Notes: generated by a model from the letters alone, not told the origin. Shown: positions 49,384 to 59,432, counted from the first letter of the stretch. The stretch is 64,000 bases of DNA from Flavobacterium phycosphaerae (GCF_010119235.1 NZ_JAAATZ010000001.1:1642501-1706500), one strand, 5' to 3'. Numbers and translations: made by a program.

Positions 49384-51648
49384 ATGGCTTTTGATATTGA
49401 AATGATTGAAAAAGTATACGCCACTATGGCTGCTCGTGTTGACAAAGCTAGAGAGCTGGTTGGTCGTCCGCTTACTTTATCTGAAAAGATTTTATATGCA
49501 CATTTATGGGAAGGAATGCCTTCTCAATCGTTCACCCGTGGAAAAGATTATGTAGATTTTGCACCTGATAGAGTTGCTTGTCAAGATGCTACGGCTCAGA
49601 TGGCGTTATTGCAATTTATGCACGCCGGAAAAAACAAAGCAGCGGTACCGACAACGGTGCACTGTGACCACTTAATTCAAGCAAAAGTTGGCGCTACTAC
49701 TGATTTGGCAGTAGCCAATTCACAGTCAAAAGAAGTTTTCGATTTCCTTTCTTCGGTTTCTAATAAATACGGAATCGGGTTTTGGAAACCGGGTTCAGGA
49801 ATTATTCACCAAATCGTTTTAGAAAATTATGCTTTCCCAGGCGGAATGATGATAGGTACCGATTCACACACGGTTAATGCCGGTGGATTAGGAATGTTGG
49901 CTATTGGTGTTGGTGGTGCTGATGCCGTAGATGTAATGTCGGGCATGTCATGGGAATTGAAATTTCCAAAATTAATCGGAGTAAAGTTGACCGGAAAATT
50001 AAACGGTTGGACCGCTCCCAAAGATGTAATTCTAAAAGTAGCCGATATCCTTACCGTAAAAGGTGGTACGGGTGCTATTGTTGAATATTTTGGCGAAGGG
50101 GCTACTTCGATGTCTTGTACCGGTAAAGGTACTATTTGTAATATGGGTGCTGAGATTGGTGCCACTACTTCTACTTTTGGTTATGATGATTCAATGAGAA
50201 GATACTTAGCGGCTACAGGTCGTCAGGATGTAGTAAATGCGGCTGATAAAGTCGCGTCTTATTTGACTGCTGATGCTGATGTGTATGCTAATCCGTCTAA
50301 TTATTTTGATCAAGTAATCGAAATTAACCTTTCGGAATTAGAGCCACACATTAACGGCCCTTTCACTCCGGACAGAGGAACTCCGGTTTCTAAAATGAAA
50401 GAAGAAGCGGCTGCTAACGGTTGGCCGTTAAAAGTAGAATGGGGTTTAATTGGTTCGTGTACCAATTCCTCTTATGAAGATATGGCTCGCGCAGCTTCTA
50501 TTGTAGAACAAGCAGTGGCTCATGGGATTACTCCAAAAGCTGAATTTGGAATCAATCCGGGTTCAGAGCAGATTCGTTATACTATCGAAAGAGATGGTAT
50601 CATTGCTACTTTTGAAAAAATGGGAACTAAAGTATTTACGAATGCTTGCGGACCTTGTATTGGGCAATGGGATAGAGCCGGAGCTGATAAAGGCGAAAAA
50701 AATACTATTGTTCACTCGTTCAACAGAAACTTCTCTAAACGTGCCGATGGTAATCCGAATACTCATGCTTTTGTAACCTCACCTGAAATGGTGGCTGCTT
50801 TAGCTATCTCAGGTGATTTGTCTTTCAATCCGTTAACTGATACGTTATTGAATGATAATGGTGAAGAAGTGAAATTATTACCACCAGTTGGTGATGAATT
50901 ACCGAAAAGAGGTTTTGATGTAGAAGATGCCGGTTTCCAAGCTCCTGCTGCTGATGGTTCTTCGGTTCAAGTTGCGGTTTCACCCACTTCAGACCGTTTG
51001 CAATTACTGGCTCCTTTTGAGGCTTGGGACGGAAAAAACATTACCGGTGCTAAATTGTTAATCAAAGCCTACGGAAAATGTACTACCGATCACATTTCTA
51101 TGGCCGGCCCGTGGTTGCGTTTCCGTGGTCATTTAGATAACATTTCAAACAACATGTTGATTGGAGCGATTAACGCTTTTAATCAAGAAGCTAATAAAGT
51201 TAAAAACCAATTGACCGGTGCTTATGATGCTGTTCCTGCTGTACAAAGAGCTTATAAAGCTGCCGGTGTTCCCTCTATAGTAGTGGGAGACCAAAATTAC
51301 GGAGAAGGTTCTTCTCGTGAGCATGCCGCTATGGAACCACGTTTCTTAGGTGTGATAGCCGTATTGGTAAAATCGTTTGCTCGTATTCATGAAACTAACT
51401 TGAAAAAGCAAGGAATGTTAGCCTTAACCTTTGCTAATGAAGCGGATTATGATAAAATTCAGGAGAACGATAGTATCAACTTCTTAGATTTAACGGAATT
51501 TGCTCCAGGCAAACCATTGACGTTAGAGTTTGTTCATACTGATGGTTCAAAAGATATCATCTTGGCTAACCATACATATAATGAAAGTCAAATCGGATGG
51601 TTTGTAGCCGGTTCAGCTTTGAATTTGATTGCTGCCGGGAAGGCGTAA
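49384..51648 (+). CDS. acn: Aconitate hydratase (mitochondrial type)
   Basis: 754-aa TCA-cycle enzyme that isomerises citrate to isocitrate. Seen: the three [4Fe-4S] ligands Cys359 ([10 protein letters not shown]), Cys422 and Cys425 (ACGPCIGQW); substrate-binding TDSHT (159-163) and the swivelling domain with GSSREHAA. The Cys spacing equals that of mitochondrial aconitase. Single-gene unit with a strong terminator. Confidence 0.97.
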   Translation: MAFDIEMIEKVYATMAARVDKARELVGRPLTLSEKILYAHLWEGMPSQSFTRGKDYVDFAPDRVACQDATAQMALLQFMHAGKNKAAVPTTVHCDHLIQAKVGATTDLAVANSQSKEVFDFLSSVSNKYGIGFWKPGSGIIHQIVLENYAFPGGMMIGTDSHTVNAGGLGMLAIGVGGADAVDVMSGMSWELKFPKLIGVKLTGKLNGWTAPKDVILKVADILTVKGGTGAIVEYFGEGATSMSCTGKGTICNMGAEIGATTSTFGYDDSMRRYLAATGRQDVVNAADKVASYLTADADVYANPSNYFDQVIEINLSELEPHINGPFTPDRGTPVSKMKEEAAANGWPLKVEWGLIGSCTNSSYEDMARAASIVEQAVAHGITPKAEFGINPGSEQIRYTIERDGIIATFEKMGTKVFTNACGPCIGQWDRAGADKGEKNTIVHSFNRNFSKRADGNPNTHAFVTSPEMVAALAISGDLSFNPLTDTLLNDNGEEVKLLPPVGDELPKRGFDVEDAGFQAPAADGSSVQVAVSPTSDRLQLLAPFEAWDGKNITGAKLLIKAYGKCTTDHISMAGPWLRFRGHLDNISNNMLIGAINAFNQEANKVKNQLTGAYDAVPAVQRAYKAAGVPSIVVGDQNYGEGSSREHAAMEPRFLGVIAVLVKSFARIHETNLKKQGMLALTFANEADYDKIQENDSINFLDLTEFAPGKPLTLEFVHTDGSKDIILANHTYNESQIGWFVAGSALNLIAAGKA

Positions 51649-51671
51649 CGATCATTTAAATTATTACATAA

Positions 51672-51704
51672 AAAAACGCTCCGCCTATTTTGCGGAGCGT
51701 TTTT
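51672..51704. terminator. Bidirectional terminator after aconitase
   Basis: AAAAACGCTCCGC (51672-51684) and GCGGAGCGTTTTT (51692-51704), perfect 13-bp stem, serving aconitase and the convergent small gene. Confidence 0.9.
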
Positions 51705-51713
51705 CTTTTTGAA

Positions 51714-52082
51714 TTAAACCCTTTTATAAACTTCCTTAAGTCCGTTGTTCCAATCTACCGTTTCATAGTAGAAATCGACAGCGGTTAAATCCTTCTTTTT
51801 TCTAATTACACATTTACCTGTTACATTTGCTTCATGGCCGTTAATGGTAATCTTCTTGTTGGTCTCTAATTTGTTAGCCAAGTACAAGTCATAAATTTTA
51901 CTCGCGATATCTTTGCGAATGGTCATTTTTGAATTGTATGTGCTCACGATTACAGTTCCTTTTTTGGAACGGGCGACCAGCTCCATTCCGCTCTGACCAT
52001 AATTGTAGGTCTGAGTCTTCGGCTCTTCATGAGAGAAGGCAAAAGAAGTCATTAGTAGTAAACTAAAAAATACTTTTTTCAT
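51714..52082 (-). CDS. Small secreted protein of unknown function
   Basis: 122 aa. Seen: signal peptide MKKVFFSLLLMTSFAFS, then a soluble basic domain with the sequence RKDIASKIYDLYLANKLETN and a C-terminal YYETVDWNNG. No recognised domain. It stands alone, between aconitase and GAPDH terminators. Real on grounds of the signal peptide, codon use and regular spacing. Confidence 0.75.
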   Translation of the reverse strand: MKKVFFSLLLMTSFAFSHEEPKTQTYNYGQSGMELVARSKKGTVIVSTYNSKMTIRKDIASKIYDLYLANKLETNKKITINGHEANVTGKCVIRKKKDLTAVDFYYETVDWNNGLKEVYKRV

Positions 52083-52147
52083 AAATCAAGATTTGAGGAC
52101 TTAATTAGAACGCGAAAAATAGTGATTTATTATTTACTGCCGTATGT

Positions 52148-52171
52148 TTATTAACAAAAAATTGTTAATAA
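52148..52171. repeat. Perfect inverted repeat upstream of the small secreted-protein gene
   Basis: TTATTAACAA and TTGTTAATAA, 10-bp arms with a 4-nt AAAA spacer, 66 bp upstream of the ATG at 52082. Confidence 0.7.
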
Positions 52172-52176
52172 CAACA

Positions 52177-52213
52177 AAAAATCCGTCTAAGTGCAAGAAT
52201 TAAACGGATTTTT
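52177..52213 (-). terminator. Terminator of the GAPDH gene
   Basis: On the - strand AAAAATCCGTTTAA pairs with TTAGACGGATTTTT using one G-U pair, which on the + strand would be a mismatch; this assigns it to the - strand. Confidence 0.75.
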
Positions 52214-52230
52214 CTGAAGTAATATAACTA

Positions 52231-53679
52231 TTAATAGTAAGTATAACGTCTTACTTTAGCAATGTATTTTGACAAACGAATCACTTGGTGGCTATAGCCA
52301 TACTCATTATCGTACCAAACATACAACACTATATTTTTTCCGTCCCCGGAAACAATCGTAGCATTACTGTCGTAAATAGATGGTTGAGCTGTTCCGACAA
52401 TATCAGAAGAAACCAGTTCGTTATTTAATGAATATCTGATTTGCTCTACCAATTCGCCTTCAAGCGCATATTTTTTCATGATAGCATTTACTTCTTCAAC
52501 TGAAGTTTCATTGCTAACTTCAAGATTTAATACGACCAAAGAGCCATTTGGCACAGGTACACGAATCGCGTTTGATGTTAGTTTACCTGCTAAACTTGGC
52601 AATGCTTTAGCAACAGCAGTTCCGGCGCCGGTTTCAGTAATTACCATATTCAAAGCAGCGGCACGACCACGACGGTATTTTTTGTGCATGTTATCTACTA
52701 AGTTTTGGTCATTGGTATAAGCATGAATGGTTTCTAAGTGTCCTTTTACAACACCTAGTGTATCTTCAATCGCTTTTAAAATTGGGGTAATCGCATTGGT
52801 TGTACAAGAGGCAGCGGAGAAAATATGTACTTCATCCGGATTGTAATCGTTGTGATTTACGCCATACACAATATTCGGAACCCCTTTTCCGGGAGCGGTT
52901 AGTAGCACTTTATCTACTCCTTTAGAAACCAAATGACGTTTCAATGCTTCTTCGGTAGTGAAGGCTCCTGTGTTATCAATAACCAAAGCATCTTCGATAC
53001 CAAATTGGGTATAATCAATTTCTTCCGGAGAGTTGGCGGTTATAACATGAACAGTTGTTCCGTTAATGATTAAGGCATTATTTTCAATATCAGCTTGAAC
53101 CGAACCTTCAAAATCACCGTGAACAGAATCGTAACGCAATAAGGAAGCTCTTTTTTCTAACGAAGAAGCATCATTTCGGTCACGAGTTACTATGGCGCGA
53201 AGGCGTAATTGCTGACCTTTTCCAATTTTGCTCATCATTTCACGAGCCAATAAACGACCAATTCGGCCAAAACCATATAATACTACATCTTTAGGTTTGA
53301 TGTTTTTGAAGTCTCTGGCATTTTTCAGTTTATCAATAACAAAGGCTTTGCAGTCATGGTATTTGTTATCTTCTAAATGGTATTCGTAAGTTAATTTTCC
53401 GATATCAATTCGGGAAGGTGGTAAGTCTAAATTTTCGATAGCTCTGGCAATTTCTACAGAGTCAAAAATGTTAATCGGTTTTTGAACAAATTCACCGGCA
53501 TATTCATGCAGGTTGATAATGTCACTAACATTTCTGTCGATTAACTGATTTCTGAAAAGAACCAATTCGATGGATTTGTCATACCATAAATCACTGATAA
53601 TTTTGATGAATTCTACGCCAGCCTTTCGTCTGTCGGCCTGAAAAGACAATTCTTTTTCGTATAAAGTGTTGCTGTTCAT
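52231..53679 (-). CDS. gap: Glyceraldehyde-3-phosphate dehydrogenase, long form
   Basis: 482 aa, about 130 residues longer at the N-terminus than ordinary GAPDH. Seen: the Rossmann motif VVLYGFGRIGR (133-142), TRDRNDASSLEKRASLLRYDSVHGDF, catalytic Cys292 in SAASCTTNAIT, and the C-terminal WYDNEYGYSHQVIRL. The first 120 residues have no known domain. This long form is typical of Bacteroidota; whether it runs glycolysis or gluconeogenesis is not shown. Promoter -7 TACTTTTG on the - strand. Confidence 0.94.
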   Translation of the reverse strand: MNSNTLYEKELSFQADRRKAGVEFIKIISDLWYDKSIELVLFRNQLIDRNVSDIINLHEYAGEFVQKPINIFDSVEIARAIENLDLPPSRIDIGKLTYEYHLEDNKYHDCKAFVIDKLKNARDFKNIKPKDVVLYGFGRIGRLLAREMMSKIGKGQQLRLRAIVTRDRNDASSLEKRASLLRYDSVHGDFEGSVQADIENNALIINGTTVHVITANSPEEIDYTQFGIEDALVIDNTGAFTTEEALKRHLVSKGVDKVLLTAPGKGVPNIVYGVNHNDYNPDEVHIFSAASCTTNAITPILKAIEDTLGVVKGHLETIHAYTNDQNLVDNMHKKYRRGRAAALNMVITETGAGTAVAKALPSLAGKLTSNAIRVPVPNGSLVVLNLEVSNETSVEEVNAIMKKYALEGELVEQIRYSLNNELVSSDIVGTAQPSIYDSNATIVSGDGKNIVLYVWYDNEYGYSHQVIRLSKYIAKVRRYTYY

Positions 53680-53747
53680 AAAAATGGGAATAAGATTTAG
53701 TTGTGTTGTTAATTCTGAATTAATTTCAGAAGCTTATTAATTTGGCG

Positions 53748-53755
53748 CAAAAGTA
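53748..53755 (-). promoter_or_regulatory. -7 promoter element of the GAPDH gene
   Basis: TACTTTTG on the - strand; the ATG is about 70 bp downstream. Confidence 0.6.
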
Positions 53756-53807
53756 TAAAATAGAAGTGTTTAACGAAAACGATTTCGCTAAATTTTTTGT
53801 TAAATAA

Positions 53808-53835
53808 AAAGCCAATCCTATTACGGACTGGCTTT
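53808..53835 (-). terminator. Terminator after the HtrA protease gene
   Basis: AAAGCCAGTCC and GGATTGGCTTT on the - strand pair over 11 bp (one G-U) with a 6-nt loop; T-run follows. Confidence 0.8.
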
Positions 53836-53858
53836 GAAAAAAAGTAAGTAAGAATGAA

Positions 53859-55247
53859 TTATAATATGATCTGAATGATTTGCCCTATACGGTTAATCAT
53901 TTGTATGTTAACGCTTTGATTTTCATCTTTTTTGTTTAAAAATCGGGAGATGCTTTCTACGTCAGTAGCTTTTACATTGTCAACGGATAAGATGATACTT
54001 CCTTTAAGTTGGTCTGCATAAGGAGCGAGATTTTCGCTATTGACGTCTTTGATACGGACCCCATAATCTATTCGGTATTTCTTTTTGTCTGAAGCATCAA
54101 TGTTTTCTAATTCCAACCCTTTAAACTCCGTAGTGAACACATCGTTTTTAATCAAAGTAACCGGAACTGTTTTGGTTTCCCCGTCTCTGATAAATGTTAC
54201 CTGAACTTTGTCATTTGGTCTTTTCGTGTTAATATAACCGGTTAATTCGGCAAATGAATTTATTTTTTGAGCATCTAATTTTTTGATAATATCACCTTTT
54301 CTCAAACCGGCTTTTTCAGCCCCGGAGTTTTTAGTTATTTTATTAATGTAAAAACCTTCAGTGTCTTTAATTCCCAATTCTTCTGAAGCTTTACTGTTTA
54401 ATTCGTTTCCTTCGATGCCCAAAATTCCTCTTTGTACTCCGCCAAATTCCATAATGTCTTCAATGATTTTTCGAGTAATATTTGACGGGATGGCGAATGA
54501 ATATCCGGTGTAACTTCCGGTTGGAGAAGAAATCATGGTGTTAATTCCAATCAATTCCCCACGAGTGTTAACCAAGGCACCACCACTGTTTCCCGGATTT
54601 ACAGCAGCATCAGTTTGGATAAATGACTGAAGCCCGTTTGTGTCAAGATTTCTGGCTTTTGCCGAAACAATTCCCGCTGTAACGGTTGAATTTAAATTAT
54701 ACGGATTACCAACGGCTAAAACCCATTCGCCTACTTTTACCTGATCTGAATCGGCAAAAGTGGTGTAAGGTAATTTTTCATCGGTAGTGATTTTTAGTAA
54801 AGCAATATCCATTTTAGAGTCGGTTCCAATGAGTTTTGCTTTGTATGATTTGTTATTGTTGAGTGTGACTTCAAGTTCTGTAGCGTCTTTAATCACATGA
54901 TTGTTGGTTACGATATAGCCATCTTCTGAAATAATAACGCCTGAACCGGTTCCAATTTGTTCTTGTTGCTGACCGCCGCGTTGTCCGTAGAAAAATTCCA
55001 TGATAGGATTGGAAACCGTTCTTACCGAAACGTTCTTAACGTGAACAACTGTGTGAACCGCATTTTCGGCCGCAGCAGTAAAGTCAACCGCTTCTCCATT
55101 AAAACCGACTGTTCTGTTATAATTGTTTGAGGCTGTAGTGACAATCGAATTGCGACTGTCTTTTCCTTCGATAAATAATTTGTAGGCACCAAGAGTAACG
55201 GCACCACTTAGTAAAGAAACCAAGAATAAACCGGATAATCGTTTCAT
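53859..55247 (-). CDS. degQ: Periplasmic serine protease DegP/HtrA family
   Basis: 463 aa from ATG 55247 (MKRLSGLFLVSLLSG). An N-terminal signal anchor, then a trypsin-like domain with catalytic triad His117 (TNNHVIKDA), Asp147 (KMDIALLKI) and Ser221 (NPGNSGGAL), then two PDZ domains (about 270-370 and 380-463; GFYINKITKNSGAEKAGLRKGD). Quality-control protease/chaperone of the envelope. Divergent from dapF, with a 134-bp region between the starts. Confidence 0.93.
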   Translation of the reverse strand: MKRLSGLFLVSLLSGAVTLGAYKLFIEGKDSRNSIVTTASNNYNRTVGFNGEAVDFTAAAENAVHTVVHVKNVSVRTVSNPIMEFFYGQRGGQQQEQIGTGSGVIISEDGYIVTNNHVIKDATELEVTLNNNKSYKAKLIGTDSKMDIALLKITTDEKLPYTTFADSDQVKVGEWVLAVGNPYNLNSTVTAGIVSAKARNLDTNGLQSFIQTDAAVNPGNSGGALVNTRGELIGINTMISSPTGSYTGYSFAIPSNITRKIIEDIMEFGGVQRGILGIEGNELNSKASEELGIKDTEGFYINKITKNSGAEKAGLRKGDIIKKLDAQKINSFAELTGYINTKRPNDKVQVTFIRDGETKTVPVTLIKNDVFTTEFKGLELENIDASDKKKYRIDYGVRIKDVNSENLAPYADQLKGSIILSVDNVKATDVESISRFLNKKDENQSVNIQMINRIGQIIQIIL

Positions 55248-55356
55248 AGTCATTAACATTTTTAAATTAGTTTTAGTAAAATTATAAACTTTCAATTTTC
55301 TGTCAAACACCCTTTAACGCTCGTTTAACAATTTTTAAGTTAATCTTAATATTTGT

Positions 55357-55364
55357 TATCTTTG
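55357..55364 (+). promoter_or_regulatory. -7 promoter element of dapF
   Basis: TATCTTTG, with TTT about 20 bp upstream; ATG 55382 is 17 bp downstream, so the leader is only about 10 nt. Confidence 0.6.
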
Positions 55365-55381
55365 TGTCAGTAAACACCACT

Positions 55382-56164
55382 ATGAAAATCAATTTCACCA
55401 AATACCAAGGCACCGGAAACGACTTTGTGATGATTGACAATCGTCAAAACATTTTTCCGAAAAAGGATACTCAACTTATTGAAAAACTGTGCGACCGTCG
55501 TTTTGGAATTGGCGCTGATGGTTTGATTTTACTCGAAAATGATAGCAAAACTGATTTCCGAATGGTGTATTATAACTCTGACGGCAAAGAAAGTTCAATG
55601 TGTGGTAACGGCGGACGTTGTTTGGTGGCTTTTGCCAAAAGTTTGAATGCCATTGGAGATGAAACTGATTTTATAGCCACGGATGGTTTACATCATGCTT
55701 CCATTATTAGCGATGGAACTATCTCGCTCCAAATGAAAGATGTTTTGGAAGTGAAAATAGAAAGCGATTACGTTTTTTTGAATACCGGCTCACCACACCA
55801 CGTGATGATGATTGATGATTTAAAAACTTTTGATGTTAAAACCAATGGTGCCAGAATCCGCTATTCTGATTTGTATGGAAAGGCAGGAAGTAATGTCAAT
55901 TTTGTCAAACAACTTGGCGATAATCATTTTGCTTTGCGAACATACGAACGTGGGGTAGAAGACGAAACATTATCCTGCGGAACCGGTGCTACAGCCACCG
56001 CTATAGCTATGCATGCTCTTGGTAAAACGAAATCCCACCACATTATGTTAGACGTAGAAGGCGGTAAGTTGGAAGTTTCTTTCGTTAAAGAAGGGGATAC
56101 TTATACCAACGTTTTTCTGAAAGGACCGGCAACCTTTGTTTTTGAAGGAGAGATAGCATGGTAA
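55382..56164 (+). CDS. dapF: Diaminopimelate epimerase
   Basis: 260 aa. Converts LL- to meso-diaminopimelate for peptidoglycan and lysine synthesis. Seen: the two catalytic cysteines, Cys74 (SMCGNGGRC) and Cys199 (LSCGTGATA), and KYQGTGNDFVMIDNR near the start. The ATG 55382 is chosen over GTG 55364. Its last 7 bp overlap the start of the next gene, so dapF and the GNAT-MltG gene are translationally linked in a cell-wall operon. Confidence 0.97.
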   Translation: MKINFTKYQGTGNDFVMIDNRQNIFPKKDTQLIEKLCDRRFGIGADGLILLENDSKTDFRMVYYNSDGKESSMCGNGGRCLVAFAKSLNAIGDETDFIATDGLHHASIISDGTISLQMKDVLEVKIESDYVFLNTGSPHHVMMIDDLKTFDVKTNGARIRYSDLYGKAGSNVNFVKQLGDNHFALRTYERGVEDETLSCGTGATATAIAMHALGKTKSHHIMLDVEGGKLEVSFVKEGDTYTNVFLKGPATFVFEGEIAW

Positions 56165-57738
56165 CACTACAAGGACCAACGATTTACTTGCGTGCGCTCG
56201 AACCGGAAGATTTGGAGTTTATCTATCATATAGAAAATGACGAAACTATTTGGGAAGTGAGTAATACTCAAACGCCTTACAGCAAATTCCTGATTCGACA
56301 ATACCTTGAAAATGCGCATCAGGATATTTATGAAGCGAAGCAATTGCGTTTAGCGATTTGTAAAAAAGAATCTTCGGAAGCTATTGGACTAATTGATTTG
56401 TTTGATTTTGATCCTAGAAATAAGCGTGCCGGGGTTGGGATTATCATTCAAAATGAAACAGATAGGAATTCCGGTTTTGGTAAAGAAGCTTTGAAATTGG
56501 TTATCGAATATTCTTTTCAGCAATTACAATTACATCAGTTGTATGCCAATATCGGAACAGAAAACACAGCAAGCTTAGCGCTTTTTACTACATTTGGATT
56601 TGAAAAAGCAGGGGTTAAAAAAGATTGGAATTTCATTAATAATTCCTTCAAAGATGAAGCCCTTTTTCAGTTAATAAAAAATAAACTAAATACATTTTCG
56701 GTTTTGAACACAAAAAGAAATACGATTTTTAAAGTGCTGGCAGCAGTTTTTTTGCTTGCTGTTATTATAGTTTTTGTTAAATTTTTTACTTCGGATACTA
56801 GTTTTGAACAAGAGGAAGTTTATGTTCAAATTCCAACTGGTTCAACCTATCAGGATGTAGAAAAAATTCTTTCTCCTTATGTGAAAAGCATGGGTAGTTT
56901 TGAATTTATTGCGAATCGCCGGTCCTATCCAGATAATGTAAAACCCGGTAGGTTTTTATTGAAAAAAGGAATGAGTGCTTTTCAATTGGTGTCCGCCATG
57001 CGAAGAAATGTTCCTGTGAAATTGGCCTTTAACAATCAGGAAAGACTAGAAAACTTATGTGAACGCATTAGTTCTCAAATTGAACCGGATACCACAAAAT
57101 TATTAGCAACGTTCCGCGATTCTGTTTTTCTTCAAAAGAATGGCTTCACTAAGGAAAATGTTTTTGCTATGTTTTTGCCTAACACTTATGAGTTTTATTG
57201 GAATATTTCAGCGGAAAAATTCAGAGATAAAATGTTGGAGGAATACAATCGTTTTTGGACCAAAGAAAGAATTGCCAAAGCTTCAGCTTTAAATTTAACG
57301 CCGGTTCAAGTGATAACTTTAGCTTCCATTGTTCATAAAGAAACGGTTAAAAAAAGCGAAAGACCAACCGTAGCAGGCGTTTATTTGAACAGATTAAAAC
57401 AAGGAATGAAATTGCAGGCCGACCCAACGGTAATTTATGCGCTGAAATTGAGAGATAATAATTTCGATCAAATCATTAAAAGAGTTTTGTATAACGATTT
57501 GTTTATTAATTCCCCCTATAATACTTATCAAAAAGAAGGCTTGCCACCGGGCCCAATTGCTATGCCTGATATAGATGCTATTGATGCCGTTTTGAATCCG
57601 GAAAAACACAATTATTTGTACTTCTGTGCCAGTGTTGAAAAATTCGGATACCATGAATTTGCGGCCACTATGGCACAACATGATGTTAATGCCAAGAAAT
57701 ATGCTGATTGGTTGAATGCTCAAGGAACTAAACGGTAA
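56158..57738 (+). CDS. mltG: GNAT acetyltransferase fused to an MltG-type endolytic transglycosylase
   Basis: 526 aa. Residues 1-178 form a GNAT acetyltransferase (TIYLRALEPEDLEFIYHIE; acetyl-CoA loop DRNSGFGKEAL; YANIGTENTASLALFTTFGF). Residues about 190-210 form one transmembrane helix, and 220-526 are a complete MltG/YceG domain with LASIVHKET (Glu395 the likely catalytic acid), LQADPTVIYAL and PPGPIAMPDI. The topology suits a cytoplasmic GNAT and a periplasmic MltG. A TTG at 56704 (residue 183) would give a stand-alone 344-aa MltG, the usual size. No stop codon separates the parts. Confidence 0.88.
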   Translation: MVTLQGPTIYLRALEPEDLEFIYHIENDETIWEVSNTQTPYSKFLIRQYLENAHQDIYEAKQLRLAICKKESSEAIGLIDLFDFDPRNKRAGVGIIIQNETDRNSGFGKEALKLVIEYSFQQLQLHQLYANIGTENTASLALFTTFGFEKAGVKKDWNFINNSFKDEALFQLIKNKLNTFSVLNTKRNTIFKVLAAVFLLAVIIVFVKFFTSDTSFEQEEVYVQIPTGSTYQDVEKILSPYVKSMGSFEFIANRRSYPDNVKPGRFLLKKGMSAFQLVSAMRRNVPVKLAFNNQERLENLCERISSQIEPDTTKLLATFRDSVFLQKNGFTKENVFAMFLPNTYEFYWNISAEKFRDKMLEEYNRFWTKERIAKASALNLTPVQVITLASIVHKETVKKSERPTVAGVYLNRLKQGMKLQADPTVIYALKLRDNNFDQIIKRVLYNDLFINSPYNTYQKEGLPPGPIAMPDIDAIDAVLNPEKHNYLYFCASVEKFGYHEFAATMAQHDVNAKKYADWLNAQGTKR

Positions 57739-57741
57739 TTC

Positions 57742-58656
57742 TTGAGAACCAGCAACTACATAATCCTATTGCTTTTTTTTTCGAGTTTTGTTTTGGGGCA
57801 AAATTCTCTTGAACGTTTTTTAAAGCCTGCTGATACCTTAAATAAAAGCAGACTTAAAACTCTTGTTATAACTGAAACAGTGATTGGTGGCGCTACTTTG
57901 ATTGGTTTAAATCAATTATGGTATGCCGATTATCCCCGTTCGAATTTTCATTTCATAAATGATAATAATGAATGGATGCAAATGGATAAAATGGGTCATC
58001 TTTTTTCTTCTTACCATTTAGGGAGTTATGGTGCCAATGCTTTGAAATGGTCAGGGGCTAATAGAAAAAATCAATTACTTTATGGTTCAACACTTGGGTT
58101 AGCTTTTTTAACAACGGTTGAGGTATTTGACGGTTATTCACAGAAATGGGGAGCCTCAATGGGCGATGTTGCTGCAAATATTTCTGGAACAGCCTTATTT
58201 GTTTCACAAGAATTACTTTGGAAAGAGCAGCGAATTATTCCTAAATTTTCTTTTCACACTACTTCTTATGCCAAAGTTCGCCCTGAAGTCTTAGGAAGTT
58301 CATTATCAGAACAGATTCTGAAAGATTATAACGGGCAAACGTATTGGTTGTCGGTCAATCTTCATTCGTTTGCCAAAACTACTAAAATCCCGAAATGGCT
58401 AAATGTAGCTATCGGTTATGGAGCCGATGGAATGATTACCGGAAATGAAGATGAAACAGACACTACAATTTCGCTTCCGGAGAGTCAAAGATACCGTCAA
58501 TTTTACCTCAGTCTCGACGTTGATTTGACGAAAATTGAAACTAAATCACATTTTGTTAAGACAATTTTAACAATTTTCAATACTATTAAGATTCCTGCTC
58601 CCACGTTTGAAATCAAGGGTTCCGGCGGGACGAAATTGCATTTAATCTACTTTTAA
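57742..58656 (+). CDS. DUF2279 family periplasmic/outer-membrane protein
   Basis: 304 aa. A TTG start 3 bp after the previous stop gives a signal peptide (RTSNYIILLLFFSSFVLGQ). The body has the DUF2279 pattern: INDNNEWMQMDKMGHLFSSYHL, then GASMGDVAANISGTALF. The family is described as predicted periplasmic lipoproteins without known function; here no lipobox is visible. Position after mltG suggests an envelope role. Confidence 0.8.
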   Translation: MRTSNYIILLLFFSSFVLGQNSLERFLKPADTLNKSRLKTLVITETVIGGATLIGLNQLWYADYPRSNFHFINDNNEWMQMDKMGHLFSSYHLGSYGANALKWSGANRKNQLLYGSTLGLAFLTTVEVFDGYSQKWGASMGDVAANISGTALFVSQELLWKEQRIIPKFSFHTTSYAKVRPEVLGSSLSEQILKDYNGQTYWLSVNLHSFAKTTKIPKWLNVAIGYGADGMITGNEDETDTTISLPESQRYRQFYLSLDVDLTKIETKSHFVKTILTIFNTIKIPAPTFEIKGSGGTKLHLIYF

Positions 58657-58698
58657 TGTAGTTTAACTACTTGATATTCAATTTTATAAATTTAGTTG

Positions 58699-58706
58699 TA
58701 TATTTG
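58699..58706 (+). promoter_or_regulatory. -7 promoter element of the lysozyme-like gene
   Basis: TATATTTG in the 97-bp spacer, 47 bp before the ATG. No clear -33 partner. Confidence 0.5.
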
Positions 58707-58753
58707 CACTCGGAAATTTCATGTCGGTGACAGCGCTTGAGAAATAACAATTA

Positions 58754-59389
58754 ATGATAAAAAAAGTAATTTTTTACATCGCAATCCTACTCACTGTAGC
58801 TTTCATAAGCTCTGGTTTTAAACCTTATAATTCCCAAATCAATGACGGTTTTCGTCTTGATGAAACCGAAGGACTTTTATATGTCTTTCCTTCTCAAAAC
58901 AATATAGATTATGTAAACCTTAAAATCCCATACATGGGCAAATATTTTATTGGTTACAAAGAAGCTATAGCACACAAAGAATCCCAAGGTAAATACAGAA
59001 AAATAAATACGTTAGGGTATTTAGGGAAATACCAATTTGGTATGGAAACTTTAAAGTCTATCGGAATTAATGATAGTACTAGCTTTATAAACAATCCAAA
59101 ACTTCAGGAAAAAGCTTTTGTTGCTTTATTGTCTAAAAACAAGTATGAGTTGAGATACTACATCAATTATTTTGAAGGTAAAGTTGTTGATGGGGTTAAA
59201 ATTACTGAATCCGGAATTTTAGCAGCGGCACATTTAGGAGGTTCAGGCTCTGTAAAACGTTTTCTGAATTCGAATGGCGAGAAGCAATGTAAAGATGATT
59301 ATGGGACTTCGGTACGTACCTATCTTAGGGATTTTGGCGGTTTTGAAACACAAGGTATCAAAGCTATTAAGAACGCTAAAGTGAAATAA
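58754..59389 (+). CDS. Secreted lysozyme-like (transglycosylase-type) protein
   Basis: 211 aa. Seen: signal peptide (MIKKVIFYIAILLTVAFISSG), then a lysozyme-fold pattern AIAHKESQGKYRKINTLGYLGKYQFG, in which Glu76 corresponds to the catalytic Glu and LGYLGKYQFG to the conserved strand, followed by AAHLGGSGSVKRFLNS. Likely cleaves peptidoglycan; placed with the other cell-wall genes dapF and mltG. Substrate specificity is inferred only. Confidence 0.78.
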   Translation: MIKKVIFYIAILLTVAFISSGFKPYNSQINDGFRLDETEGLLYVFPSQNNIDYVNLKIPYMGKYFIGYKEAIAHKESQGKYRKINTLGYLGKYQFGMETLKSIGINDSTSFINNPKLQEKAFVALLSKNKYELRYYINYFEGKVVDGVKITESGILAAAHLGGSGSVKRFLNSNGEKQCKDDYGTSVRTYLRDFGGFETQGIKAIKNAKVK

Positions 59390-59432
59390 ATAAAGAGGAG
59401 AATATCAGGAGAATATTAAGAATTCTTTTCTG

